DNA from: Natronogracilivirga saccharolytica | Lineage (GTDB): Bacteria; Bacteroidota; Rhodothermia; Balneolales; Natronogracilivirgulaceae | Assembly (NCBI RefSeq): GCF_017921895.1 | Contig: NZ_JAFIDN010000003.1 | Coordinates: 248,001-312,000, forward strand | DNA: 64,000 nt | Direction: 5' to 3' | Part shown: in pieces, positions 1-8,797 of the stretch | How positions within the stretch are numbered: position 1 is the first letter of the stretch | Layout: each line of letters begins with the position of its first letter | The notes under the pieces: model-generated | Seen by the model: only the letters and a program-made list of their open reading frames with translations | Databases searched by the model: none | What the model was told of the DNA's origin: nothing | Position numbers and translations under genes: made by a program

Positions 1-995
1 ATGCCGGAAATCCGGTCGGGCACATCGGTGTGCTGGATGAATCCGTCGGTAATACCCGCCCTGGCTTCGAAAGAAGGAACCTCATCCTCACTGATGCGTC
101 CCTGCAGGCTGAGCATAACCTCCAGCTCGCCGCCGGTATCCAGGTCGGCAATAAACTCCTCGAATTCAGGCGGGACCAGATCAAGCAGCGCCCCGAAGTC
201 ATCCGATTCCGATTCCATATTCAGATCGACCAGCGGTTCACCTCCGCCCCAGTCGGAAATATTTCCCTCCAGCGTGAGTCCGAGTCCGGCCAGGTTCAGC
301 GTGCCGTCCTGCAGCTGCAGCTGCTCGCCTTCGATGTCCAGAACGGAGGTCTGGGTAAGCGTGAGTCCGAGTCCGGAGACCATCCGCTGCCCCTCAAATA
401 TCACATCAAGACTGCCCAGACTCACATCCATCGTACTTTCAAGTACGTCGGTAAACCTGAGGGCGCTGCGGATGTCAAGTTCCGAAAGCATCACGGATGT
501 TTCGGTTTGATGATCCGTCATGCCGAAAGCGGCATCTGTGACAATGATTTCAGACAGATCCAGTTCCATGAGTTCTGCCGGTTCAGGCTCCTCATCGGGT
601 TCCTCTTCCGGCAAGAAATCGTCCAGGTTGGTTGAGCCGTCTTCGTAAATCACATATGTGAACTCGGGACGGTTAACCTCCAGGCGATGGACGCTGACTT
701 CCCCGCCGATGAGCGGAATAAGGTTCACCGAGACCAGCAGCCGTTCCACTCCGGCCAGTTTGTCTTCACGCGGATCCGGCACTTCCAGGTTCTCAATGAC
801 AAGCCCGAATCTCGGAAAGGTCCGGAACAGGGTGTAGGATATGCGCTCAATCTGAACGTCCCTGCCGGTAGCTTCCTGAATTTCCGGGAGAACCCACGAC
901 CGCAGGCGCTCATCGGTCAGATACAGCGAAAGACCTCCGATCAGAATGACGATGACCAGCAAAAAAATACCGAGAACCAGGGCAACCTTTTTCAT
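1..995 (-). CDS. AsmA-family protein, N-terminal part (cut by window edge)
   Basis: This reading frame is open from an ATG at 995 down to the left edge, about 331 codons with no stop. It begins MKKVALVLGIFLLVIVILI, a single N-terminal membrane anchor. The stretch that follows (LRSWVLPEIQEATGRDVQIE, then PRFGLVIENLEV) has the layout of AsmA-family proteins, with an anchor followed by a long, repetitive, beta-rich periplasmic body. Proteins of this family are linked to envelope lipid transport and outer-membrane homeostasis; that role is family knowledge, not visible here. The C-terminus lies outside the window. Plus-strand reading frames over the same bases show no membrane anchor or family motif. 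Confidence 0.72.
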   Translation of the reverse strand, partial: MKKVALVLGIFLLVIVILIGGLSLYLTDERLRSWVLPEIQEATGRDVQIERISYTLFRTFPRFGLVIENLEVPDPREDKLAGVERLLVSVNLIPLIGGEVSVHRLEVNRPEFTYVIYEDGSTNLDDFLPEEEPDEEPEPAELMELDLSEIIVTDAAFGMTDHQTETSVMLSELDIRSALRFTDVLESTMDVSLGSLDVIFEGQRMVSGLGLTLTQTSVLDIEGEQLQLQDGTLNLAGLGLTLEGNISDWGGGEPLVDLNMESESDDFGALLDLVPPEFEEFIADLDTGGELEVMLSLQGRISEDEVPSFEARAGITDGFIQHTDVPDRISG

Positions 996-1149
996 GTGTT
1001 TATAATTTATGATTCTGACGTCACATGTAGTACCCATGTTGGCTATAATCATGCTCCTGTGTGACGGTAAGCCGCCATGGGTATTTCATCTGTTTTAAAT
1101 TTTCGATTTATAATGACGTGCACATTTCATGAAAGATAGCGAATAAATG

Positions 1150-2499
1150 CTATCCGACCGATACCGGTTTATCTGCCTTGCTGATAAATTCTTCGAGCAG
1201 TTCTGAAAGGGTCGGGCGGCCGATTTCCTGAAGGTCATAGCCGACCCTGGCAACGGGCTGTTCAATGGAAACCACACGAGTCAGGTCGATGGGTGTTCCG
1301 ATGATGACCGTATCGCAGTCGGTGGCTCTGATGGTTGCCTCAAGGTCGCTTATTTGCTGTTTTCCGTATCCCATCGCAGGAAGGAGGGGGCCGATATTCG
1401 GATAATTTTCAAACGTTCGGGTCAGTTTTCCCACAGCATAAGGGCGCGGGTCGACAAATTCGGATGCACCGAATTTCTGGCCTGCCACGGTACCGGCACC
1501 GATGGCCATCTCGCCGTGTGTCAGAGTGGGCCCGTCCTCAACCACGAGAACGCGTTTGCCGCGGATATGCTCCGGGTTGTCAACCGTCAGCGGCGAGGCG
1601 GCATCAACCACCCGTGCGGCCGGATTAACTTTCAGGATATTTTTCCGGAGCAGCGCTATGTCTTCGGGAGCTGAGGTGTCAATTTTGTTGATGACTACGA
1701 TATCGGCCATCCTGAGGGTTGTTTCTCCGGGATAATAGGAGAGTTCGTGTCCGGCACGGTGCGGATCGGTAACGGTTACCATGAGATCCGGTTTGTAGAA
1801 CGGGAAATCGTTATTGCCGCCGTCCCAGATGATGATATCCGCCTCCTTTTCGGCTTCCCGCAGGATCGCTTCGTAGTCAACCCCGGCATAAATCACATTG
1901 CCGCGCATAATGTGAGGCTCGTACTCCTCCATCTCCTCAATTGTGCACTCATGTTTTTCAAGGTCTTCAAGTGTTGCAAACCGTTGTACTTTCTGCTTTG
2001 ACAGATCACCGTACGGCATGGGATGCCTGACTGCGGCAACCTTGTAGCCCTGTGACATCAGAGACTCAATGATATGCCGTGATGTCTGGCTTTTTCCGCA
2101 TCCGGTGCGCACTGCACCCACCGCTATGACCGGCCTGGAGCTTTCCAGCATAGACTGCCGGGGACCAATAAGCAGAAAATCCGCTCCCGCGGCATTCACT
2201 ATGGATCCGACATTCATGACCTGCTGATAGGAAATATCGCTGTAGGAGAATGCGCAGATGTCCACGTCAAGATCACGGATCAGGTCGGGGAGTTCTGACT
2301 GGTTGTGAATGGGAATTCCGTCAGGATAGAGCGCACCTGCCAGTTCAGGGGGATACCGCCTTCCGTCAATATCCGGGATCTGAGCTGCTGTAAAAGCGAC
2401 CACATTGTAATTTTTATTGTCCCGGTAGCAGGTGTTGAAGTTGTGAAAATCGCGTCCTGCAGCACCTATAATGATGATGTTTTTTCTTTTGGAATTCAT
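1150..2499 (-). CDS. GTPase resembling cyclic 2,3-diphosphoglycerate synthetase
   Basis: The protein is 449 residues from an ATG at 2499, preceded by a strong AAGGAGG site; a longer frame opens upstream, but this site decides the start. Residues 6-16 (NIIIIGAAGRD) form an N-terminal nucleotide-fold strand. Residues 128-137 (GAVRTGCGKS) are a P-loop, and NKID at 271-274 is a G4-type guanine-specificity motif. The layout matches bacterial predicted GTPases related to archaeal cyclic 2,3-diphosphoglycerate synthetase, which closes 2,3-bisphosphoglycerate into a cyclic anhydride used as an osmolyte and stabiliser. Whether the bacterial relatives perform that reaction is not established by the sequence. 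It is divergent from the lyase gene at 2719, with 219 bp between the starts. Confidence 0.7.
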   Translation of the reverse strand: MNSKRKNIIIIGAAGRDFHNFNTCYRDNKNYNVVAFTAAQIPDIDGRRYPPELAGALYPDGIPIHNQSELPDLIRDLDVDICAFSYSDISYQQVMNVGSIVNAAGADFLLIGPRQSMLESSRPVIAVGAVRTGCGKSQTSRHIIESLMSQGYKVAAVRHPMPYGDLSKQKVQRFATLEDLEKHECTIEEMEEYEPHIMRGNVIYAGVDYEAILREAEKEADIIIWDGGNNDFPFYKPDLMVTVTDPHRAGHELSYYPGETTLRMADIVVINKIDTSAPEDIALLRKNILKVNPAARVVDAASPLTVDNPEHIRGKRVLVVEDGPTLTHGEMAIGAGTVAGQKFGASEFVDPRPYAVGKLTRTFENYPNIGPLLPAMGYGKQQISDLEATIRATDCDTVIIGTPIDLTRVVSIEQPVARVGYDLQEIGRPTLSELLEEFISKADKPVSVG

Positions 2500-2718
2500 G
2501 CGGCCTCCTTTTGCAATAATAGAATTGGTGTGGCGGTGCATCTTGACTACTACAGGGCAATTTACGTCCTGCAATAACATCAGGCAATAACCACAAGCAA
2601 CAACCGCAGGCACCTTCTTGCATCTGATTTTCTTTCTTGGGATTATAGGACTAAGGGAAAGGATAAGGGTATGTGATACGCTTTTGTGCTGCCAATCTGA
2701 AATAATTCAATTTAAGCT

Positions 2719-4107
2719 ATGAATACACCAAAAAGACGCTCCTGGGCCGAGCCCTACAAGATCAAGATGGTGGAACCCGTCAAAATGACCACCAGAAAAG
2801 ACCGGGAAAAAGCCATCTCCGAAGCCGGTTACAATACATTCCTTCTGCGGTCTGGTGATGTCTACATTGATTTGCTGACCGACAGCGGCACCTCTGCCAT
2901 GAGCGACCGGCAGTGGGCGGGCATGATGCTCGGCGACGAAGCCTACGCCGGCAGCCGTAACTACTATAACCTCGAAGATGCGGTAAGGCAATTTTACGGA
3001 TACAAGTACCTTGTGCCCACACACCAGGGGCGCGCCGCCGAACACCTGATATCCAAAATCATGATCAGCGATGGTGATGTGATACCCGGAAACATGTACT
3101 TCACCACCACGCGGCTGCATCAGGAACTGGCCGGTGGCACGTTTGCCGATGTGATCATCGACGAGGCTCACGATCCCGAAAATGAACATCCTTTCAAGGG
3201 GAATGTGGACCTTCAGAAGCTCGAGGACCTGATCAAAAAACATGGTCCGGACCGAATGCCCTATGTCAGCATTGCTACTGCGGTGAATATGGCAGGCGGA
3301 CAGCCCATATCCCTTGAAAACCTGCAGCAGGTTCGTGAGCTGACCGCAGAGTATGATATCCCTATTATTCACGATATGACCAGAGTCGCCGAAAACGCTT
3401 ATTTCATCAAAAAGAAAGAACCGGGTTACGCCGATAAATCGGTTGCCGCGATCGTCCGGCAGATTTGCGATCTGACAGACGGGGCCACGATGAGTGCCAA
3501 AAAGGATGCCCTGGTGAATATCGGAGGTTTTCTGGCAGTCAACGACCGGGAGGTGTTTGAAGAGGCACGAAATCTCGTTGTCGTCTATGAGGGACTTCAT
3601 ACCTATGGCGGACTGGCCGGAAGGGATATGGAAGCAATGGCCCTGGGAATTGAGGAGTCCGTCCAGGAGGATCATATCCGTGCAAGAATAGGCCAGGTGC
3701 AGTATCTTGGGGACAAACTGATCGGATGGGGGATTCCGGTAGTTCGTCCGATCGGCAGCCATGGCGTATTCCTGGATGCCCGTAAGATCTTGCCGCACCT
3801 TTCCCAGGATCAGTTTCCGGCTCAGACACTCGCGGCAGAGCTGTACCTCGATGCCGGTGTACGTGCCATGGAGCGCGGTGTGGTGTCGGCTGGACGAAAT
3901 ACCGAAACCGGTGAGCATAATTACCCCGATCTGGAACTGGTCCGGCTGACAATCCCGCGTCGTGTCTACACCCAGGCTCACATGGATGTGGTTGCAGAGT
4001 CGGTTGCCGAAGTATTTGCCAACCGGGAAAAGATCAGCGGCCTGAACATGATCTATGAACCGAAATACCTCAGATTTTTCCAGGCACGATTTGAGCGGGC
4101 CGATTGA
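2719..4107 (+). CDS. tpl: Tyrosine phenol-lyase-type PLP beta-eliminating lyase
   Basis: This 462-residue protein is full length for the tryptophanase / tyrosine phenol-lyase family, cytosolic PLP enzymes that cleave an aromatic amino acid to phenol or indole, pyruvate and ammonia. K262 in MSAKKD is the PLP lysine; N190, D219 and R222 match cofactor contacts. The residues that separate the two activities in Citrobacter tyrosine phenol-lyase (M379, R381, F448, F449) are present as M384, R386, F453 and F454. Tryptophanase has different residues at these places (VEIGSF, RHF). Tyrosine is therefore the more likely substrate. The ATG at 2719 gives the expected N-terminus (EPYKIKMVEPV). The gene is divergent from the GTPase gene and followed by a hairpin terminator at 4262. 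Confidence 0.85.
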   Translation: MNTPKRRSWAEPYKIKMVEPVKMTTRKDREKAISEAGYNTFLLRSGDVYIDLLTDSGTSAMSDRQWAGMMLGDEAYAGSRNYYNLEDAVRQFYGYKYLVPTHQGRAAEHLISKIMISDGDVIPGNMYFTTTRLHQELAGGTFADVIIDEAHDPENEHPFKGNVDLQKLEDLIKKHGPDRMPYVSIATAVNMAGGQPISLENLQQVRELTAEYDIPIIHDMTRVAENAYFIKKKEPGYADKSVAAIVRQICDLTDGATMSAKKDALVNIGGFLAVNDREVFEEARNLVVVYEGLHTYGGLAGRDMEAMALGIEESVQEDHIRARIGQVQYLGDKLIGWGIPVVRPIGSHGVFLDARKILPHLSQDQFPAQTLAAELYLDAGVRAMERGVVSAGRNTETGEHNYPDLELVRLTIPRRVYTQAHMDVVAESVAEVFANREKISGLNMIYEPKYLRFFQARFERAD

Positions 4108-4261
4108 ATCAACCGGCCGGCTGTACCACTGCTGGTGTTTCAGAATGCAGGTTCACGTTTTGAACTTTTTGAACAGGGTATTTTAAATCTCCTTTTGAGA
4201 TTTTAAAGCCAACTATTCTGGTAGGGTTTATCTCTACACGAAACAGCAATACCGGGTTTCC

Positions 4262-4301
4262 AAAAAAGGGACAGCCATCATGACCGGCTGTCCCTTTTTT
4301 G
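4262..4301. terminator. Bidirectional hairpin terminator
   Basis: AAGGGACAGCC and GGCTGTCCCTT form a perfect stem around a nine-base loop, flanked by A and T runs on both sides. It lies between the convergent lyase and STAND NTPase genes and can serve both. Confidence 0.85.
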
Positions 4302-4395
4302 TTCAGCTGAATTGAAATGATAATGCGCTTAATACGGCTTCTTTTTTCCCGAAACCGGTTCTGTTGTCAGCTCAACCCCTTTCTGTACTGCTGTT

Positions 4396-6963
4396 TCAGG
4401 AATGAATTGCAGCACTGTTTAACCCTATGATCCGGCCGAAACCGGACGCTGCCCACTCTTTCTCATATATTCTCTGCTTGCGGGCGTCTTCTTGAGTTAA
4501 TGCTATTTTGTATTCGGCAAGCTTGTGAAAAATTACAAAATGGTGATTTTTTGCAATGGCGGCGACTTCGCTCAGATACCTGCAGGCGGTATCCGGCTGC
4601 TTTTTTGAAAGGTGCCAGTCTGCCATGATCAGCAGCCGCAGGCATTGGTTGATGTTTGCTTCCGGCAGGTTCCCGTTTGTGATAAAAAGTCTGTGTCCTT
4701 CACTGGTTTTAAGTGATGGCTCCGGTATGACACCGCTGTAGAAAAGAAAATAAAGCAGGGTAAACATACGGATATCCCTTTTAGACTGCTGAAGCAGGTC
4801 TTCCTTTTCTGATTCCTGAAAATCGTGATAGTGCATTGCAATATCCTCTTTCCTGTCCATCAGCCATAGTGCCGGGTTGTGAAGATAGAGCGGTATGCGC
4901 CGGTCACGCTTCTCTGAAGTGCGTGAATGATTAGTGTTGAAGCGCGATTCATCCCGGCTGGCACCCATAAGCTCATCGACTTTGGATAAGGAATAACCGG
5001 GATCATCACCCATCAGCCAGTGCAGCAAACTTCGGTACGACCAGTATCGGATGAGCGGATACAGATGGATGTCCTCATTCTTTGGCAGGGTGTCCATATA
5101 CGCAATATGCGCTTGAAATGTCTTGAAATCCATGGCCAGGAATGCCCTGACAGCAAGCAGGCTGTTTGCATACAGCAAATCCTGAACGGATTCCGAATGC
5201 CGTTCATATGCTTCCAGAGCCCGGCCGAAAAATCCCGGGAGGTCATCCGTAACGGTCAGGTTTTCAAAATAATACCAGCGGATGGACTGATTGGCGGCCA
5301 ACTCGTCAATATACTGTTCCAGCCACTCTTCTTCTGACTGCCAAAGGTCAAACATGGATCTGCTGAGCATAACCTTGTCGGCTGTGGTCAGACTGCTTTC
5401 AAACAGGCCGGTCAGCAGGTCCATGCGGTGGTTGCGCATAATAGCCCAGGCAACCTGTTCCATGACCCCGATTCCTGCCGTTTTATCCCTCAGCTTGTCA
5501 ACGAGTTCATGAAGATCCCGGACGCTGCGGATGCCTTCGCCGTACCATTCCACAGCAACAGCGGTCTCAAACAGTTTCTGATGGCTGAAAAGGACTTCGC
5601 GCCTGCGGTACATGCCGTTGCCTGAATACTCCTCTATAAGAAAAATTTCGCGGCCCAGAAGCTCCTCCCAGGCGCCGGGGTGCCGGCTGATAACGTCCTG
5701 AAGTGATGAAAGATCAACCCTTGCAGAAGACGCACCGTAATTACATGCCTTTATGAATTCACGGAACAGCGATCTGATACCGATACTATGGGGAGTATCG
5801 TACATAAGATGCTGAATATAGGTGCCAAATACGTCCTGGGACGTAACAGCATCAATGTTGGTCCGGCATGTAATGCGATGCAGCAAGCTGAGCTGGTATG
5901 GAATTCCGGTCAGGCTCAGCACATCTTCGCTTATCTCAGACCGGGCCGATGCCGACAGTTTCCGGTTGAGTTTGTTCCAAAGCTTTCGGGATTCATCAAC
6001 ACTCAGCGGAGGCACCGTGTTGCTGTCTTCATCAGATCCGAATGTGCCCGGCCGCAGATACCAGTAATCGTCAGGTCTGAAGCCCGGCATATAACCGGTG
6101 CAGTTCAGCCATGATTCCGTCCTTTTCGAAAAAATGATACTGACTTCAGGATACCGGCAGCTTTCCTGCATAAGCTGCACGGCACCCTTGAAAAAAGCAA
6201 ACACATCTGACTGGTCGCTGCCCGCTTCATCCAGTCCGTCAATCATCAGCACTATTTTATAATCAGGCGTGACAAGCAGGTGATCAAGAGCCTCCGGCCG
6301 GTACTGCAGTGACGGGACAAAATGTTTTAGGACTTCGCGCAGGCCGGTTCGTGAAGTCACAATTTCAAAAATAGCCGATGCGGAAGTGAAGATGACAAGG
6401 GTATTATCCGGCTTCCGGTTTTTGAAGTCACAATAGAAAAGCTGCATAAGTACGGTTTTTCCGTACCCTCCCGGCGCAATAAGCGGATAAATGCGCTTGC
6501 CGCTGTTCCGTAAAAAGCGATACATATCATTGATGATAAACTCCCGGTGCAGCAGCAACTCCTGCTTATCATTGCAAATGCAGCTGTAATCCAGTTCGCA
6601 ACGAATCTCTTCCTGCAAGCGGTCAATAAATTCCGGAGATGTCACGTCTTTCGGAACGGTTTCGGCGGATTCGCCACCGGATTTATTATGCTTTCCCGGT
6701 TTGCCGGCCTGGCTGCAAAAATGATCAAAATGGTCAAAACCGGCAAACTGTGAAAGGACATCAAGGGTAAAGGACGAAGGTTTGCTGGAGGAGGATACGA
6801 GCCGGAAAAATCGCTTTAACGTACTGCTGCTTATAGTGTTTCCGGTAGTCCTTTGAATCTCCTCAGAAAGTACTTCGCACTCTTTATGATATACTGAAGA
6901 CAGAGAGCTTTTTTTCCGAACATACTCTCTAAGCAGCTCCAGATAGGGTTCCGGCGTCGGCAT
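4396..6963 (-). CDS. STAND-class NTPase with N-terminal HTH-like domain
   Basis: The protein has 855 residues. Residues 10-85 hold a small helical domain (LSEEIQRTTGNTISSSTLKR...) of a type seen at the front of other Bacteroidota multidomain proteins. Residues 159-250 carry a NACHT/STAND-like ATPase core: Walker A APGGYGKT (163-170) and Walker B IVLMIDGLDEAG (237-248). The remaining 600 residues look helical and TPR-like near the end. No TIR, nuclease, protease or membrane effector is visible, so a defence (NLR/Avs-like) or signalling role is possible but unproven. It stands alone: the upstream gene is divergent and the downstream neighbour convergent. There is no clear Shine-Dalgarno sequence, and the upstream 60 bases are AT-rich. 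Confidence 0.75.
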   Translation of the reverse strand: MPTPEPYLELLREYVRKKSSLSSVYHKECEVLSEEIQRTTGNTISSSTLKRFFRLVSSSSKPSSFTLDVLSQFAGFDHFDHFCSQAGKPGKHNKSGGESAETVPKDVTSPEFIDRLQEEIRCELDYSCICNDKQELLLHREFIINDMYRFLRNSGKRIYPLIAPGGYGKTVLMQLFYCDFKNRKPDNTLVIFTSASAIFEIVTSRTGLREVLKHFVPSLQYRPEALDHLLVTPDYKIVLMIDGLDEAGSDQSDVFAFFKGAVQLMQESCRYPEVSIIFSKRTESWLNCTGYMPGFRPDDYWYLRPGTFGSDEDSNTVPPLSVDESRKLWNKLNRKLSASARSEISEDVLSLTGIPYQLSLLHRITCRTNIDAVTSQDVFGTYIQHLMYDTPHSIGIRSLFREFIKACNYGASSARVDLSSLQDVISRHPGAWEELLGREIFLIEEYSGNGMYRRREVLFSHQKLFETAVAVEWYGEGIRSVRDLHELVDKLRDKTAGIGVMEQVAWAIMRNHRMDLLTGLFESSLTTADKVMLSRSMFDLWQSEEEWLEQYIDELAANQSIRWYYFENLTVTDDLPGFFGRALEAYERHSESVQDLLYANSLLAVRAFLAMDFKTFQAHIAYMDTLPKNEDIHLYPLIRYWSYRSLLHWLMGDDPGYSLSKVDELMGASRDESRFNTNHSRTSEKRDRRIPLYLHNPALWLMDRKEDIAMHYHDFQESEKEDLLQQSKRDIRMFTLLYFLFYSGVIPEPSLKTSEGHRLFITNGNLPEANINQCLRLLIMADWHLSKKQPDTACRYLSEVAAIAKNHHFVIFHKLAEYKIALTQEDARKQRIYEKEWAASGFGRIIGLNSAAIHS

Positions 6964-7269
6964 CGTTTTTTTGTTTGATGATTAAGCACAATCGCTCCTC
7001 TCATATGTATATGCAACTTATTACATCTTTTTTAAAAAATCAGTATCAATTCATCACTGCTGAAAGTCCTGCTTGCGGCGGCTGTGTTTGATCTGTTTTA
7101 ATCTGTTCAGAGTCATTGGGTGAGAGTGAATTCACATGAGAGAATTTAAACTTGTTCCTGTCTGTCCGGGACCCGGCCCGGTCATGGACATTGCATACTT
7201 ATTTATGTTATATTTTTCCAAACAGGCAATCTGCAGAGCAGATATTTTCAATCTTCTTACACATCCGCA
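6964..7269. other. Divergent intergenic region, no gene seen
   Basis: These 306 bases separate the divergent STAND NTPase and hydrolase genes and must hold both promoters. The first 80 bases are AT-rich. No convincing -10/-35 pair, riboswitch or small ORF was found. Confidence 0.5.
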
Positions 7270-8202
7270 ATGAACCGTTATTTCCCTCTGGCGCTGGTGA
7301 TCACCTTAACAACTGCAGCACTATTTCCACTTATGACTTATGCAGAGACGGATGACGAACTGAAACGCATCTCCTATCAGAGCCGCGCCACAGGGGAAGT
7401 CAGGGAGTTTTTTCTCTACCTGCCGGAAGGTTACCGGGAAAACGCGGATGTTGACGCCGGTTCAGACAAATGGCCGGTGATGCTTTTTCTGCATGGAAAC
7501 GGTGAGCGCGGAGACGGAAAGGATGAGCTTGACTTTGTGATGATGCACGGACCGCTGTATGAAGCCTGGGTGCAGAAACGTGACCTGCCGTTTATTATAA
7601 TATCCCCCCAGCTTCCCATGTACGGCATGGATGAGCTGGATTATATTGCAAACCGGGATGCTTCAGATATCCCCCGCAGACAGGCCGACGGCGTACCCGA
7701 CCGTCAGCAGCCGTCGGTACCGGATTACCCCATGAACGGCGTTGGCTCGCCCGATGAGATGTCATACCCGACGCAGGGCCCGCCGGACGGCTGGTACCGG
7801 CTGGAAGATGATTTGCTTGATATCCTTGACATGGTTCTGGAAACGTATCAGGCCGATCCCGGCCGTGTTTATATCACAGGAATCAGTTACGGTGGTTTCG
7901 GGACCTGGTACATGGCCGAAAATCATCCCGGCCGCTTTGCTGCCATGGCACCGGTTGTCGGTTACGGACACCCCGATGCGGTATCGGATATCGCAGAGTA
8001 CCGTATCCCGGTTTGGTGCTTTTCGGGAGGACGGGATGCTGTTGTGGAGCCGCACTATTTTTATCCTGCCATGAACAAGCTTCAGGAGCTGGGGCATGAC
8101 AGCATCCGGCTCACCAATCACGAAGATATGGGGCATGATGTATGGCGGCGGGTCTATGCCGGCCGGGATATCTACGATTGGCTGCTATCCCACAGCCGTT
8201 AA
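7270..8202 (+). CDS. Secreted alpha/beta hydrolase (esterase / dienelactone hydrolase-like)
   Basis: The 310-residue protein has an N-terminal signal peptide ending near TYAE (residue 25). The alpha/beta hydrolase core shows an oxyanion-region strand MLFLHGNGERGDG (71-83), the nucleophile S206 in GISYGGFG, an acid D256 in SGGRDAVV and a catalytic H289 in MGHDVW. This is the pattern of carbohydrate-esterase-1-like and prolyl-peptidase-like enzymes, so an ester of a plant-type or acylated glycan is a plausible substrate, though not proven. Residues 130-176 are a proline-, glutamine- and aspartate-rich insertion ahead of the nucleophile region, with VPD occurring twice. The next gene starts 40 bp downstream. 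Confidence 0.75.
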   Translation: MNRYFPLALVITLTTAALFPLMTYAETDDELKRISYQSRATGEVREFFLYLPEGYRENADVDAGSDKWPVMLFLHGNGERGDGKDELDFVMMHGPLYEAWVQKRDLPFIIISPQLPMYGMDELDYIANRDASDIPRRQADGVPDRQQPSVPDYPMNGVGSPDEMSYPTQGPPDGWYRLEDDLLDILDMVLETYQADPGRVYITGISYGGFGTWYMAENHPGRFAAMAPVVGYGHPDAVSDIAEYRIPVWCFSGGRDAVVEPHYFYPAMNKLQELGHDSIRLTNHEDMGHDVWRRVYAGRDIYDWLLSHSR

Positions 8203-8242
8203 CTGCAATGTACCATTCAAACCACACCATATCACCGGAAAC

Positions 8243-8707
8243 ATGCAATCACTGAAAGAGGAAATCCGCCAGAACCAGGAGTTTGAGTCGGTCCAGCAGG
8301 AAGCCATCATCTCTCTGCTGCTCACTACAGACAGGCTGAAAAGGCGGTTGAGTGATCTTACCGGGCAGTATGATATCACACCACAGCAGTATAATGTCCT
8401 GAGAATACTGTATGGTGCCGGAAGCCGGGGGCTGCCGACGCTTGAAATAATGAACCGGATGATCGAACGCAGCCCCGGGATTACCCGGCTTCTTGATCGT
8501 ATAGACCGCAAAGGACTTATGACAAAACAGCGTTCAACCAGTGACAGAAGGACACAGATCTGTACCATAACACCAGAGGGAATCCGCCTTATTGATGAAA
8601 TGTCCGGGCCGATGAAAGAGCTGACAAGGGATGTAATGTCCCATCTTGATGACAAAAAACTGCGTGATTTGCTGGAGTTACTTTTTTTGGTCAGAAAGGG
8701 AATGTAA
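8243..8707 (+). CDS. MarR-family transcriptional regulator
   Basis: This 154-residue protein starts at ATG 8243 (MQSLKEEIRQNQEFESVQQEA). A longer frame runs back into the preceding hydrolase gene and was not used. It has the MarR winged-helix order: an N-terminal dimer helix, ITPQQYNVLRIL as the first DNA-binding-domain helix, a recognition helix around EIMNRMIERSPGITRLLDRI, and the wing STSDRRTQICTITPEG. Family members often sense phenolics, quinones or oxidants. The quinone-reductase gene 90 bp downstream and the palindrome at 8722 suggest it represses that gene. Confidence 0.85.
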   Translation: MQSLKEEIRQNQEFESVQQEAIISLLLTTDRLKRRLSDLTGQYDITPQQYNVLRILYGAGSRGLPTLEIMNRMIERSPGITRLLDRIDRKGLMTKQRSTSDRRTQICTITPEGIRLIDEMSGPMKELTRDVMSHLDDKKLRDLLELLFLVRKGM

Positions 8708-8721
8708 TTTTTTCGTTGATT

Positions 8722-8735
8722 GTTGACTAGTCAAC
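8722..8735. promoter_or_regulatory. Perfect 14-bp palindrome, probable MarR operator
   Basis: GTTGACTAGTCAAC is its own reverse complement. It lies between the MarR and WrbA-like genes and overlaps the predicted -35 box, a standard position for repression. Confidence 0.65.
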
Positions 8736-8751
8736 TAATGATCGATATACG
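8723..8751 (+). promoter_or_regulatory. Predicted sigma-70-like promoter of the quinone reductase gene
   Basis: TTGACT (8723-8728) and TATACG (8746-8751) are separated by 17 bases, and the start codon follows 46 bases after the -10 box. The -35 box lies inside the palindrome, so repressor binding would block polymerase. Confidence 0.5.
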
Positions 8752-8797
8752 TATCAGAAATCGATGAACTACCGACTGACAAACAAACGGAGATATT

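Noticed and set aside
30-635. Plus-strand frames at the left edge
   Set aside because: They lie opposite the AsmA-like gene, which has a membrane anchor and family layout; the plus frames show no motif.
1016-1023. TGACGTCA palindrome just upstream of the AsmA-like gene
   Set aside because: An 8-bp palindrome occurs by chance, and no second site or regulator gene supports it.
2707-3981. Long open frame on the minus strand opposite the lyase gene
   Set aside because: The plus strand encodes a full-length lyase with all catalytic residues; the antisense frame has no recognisable domain and is a GC-pattern shadow.
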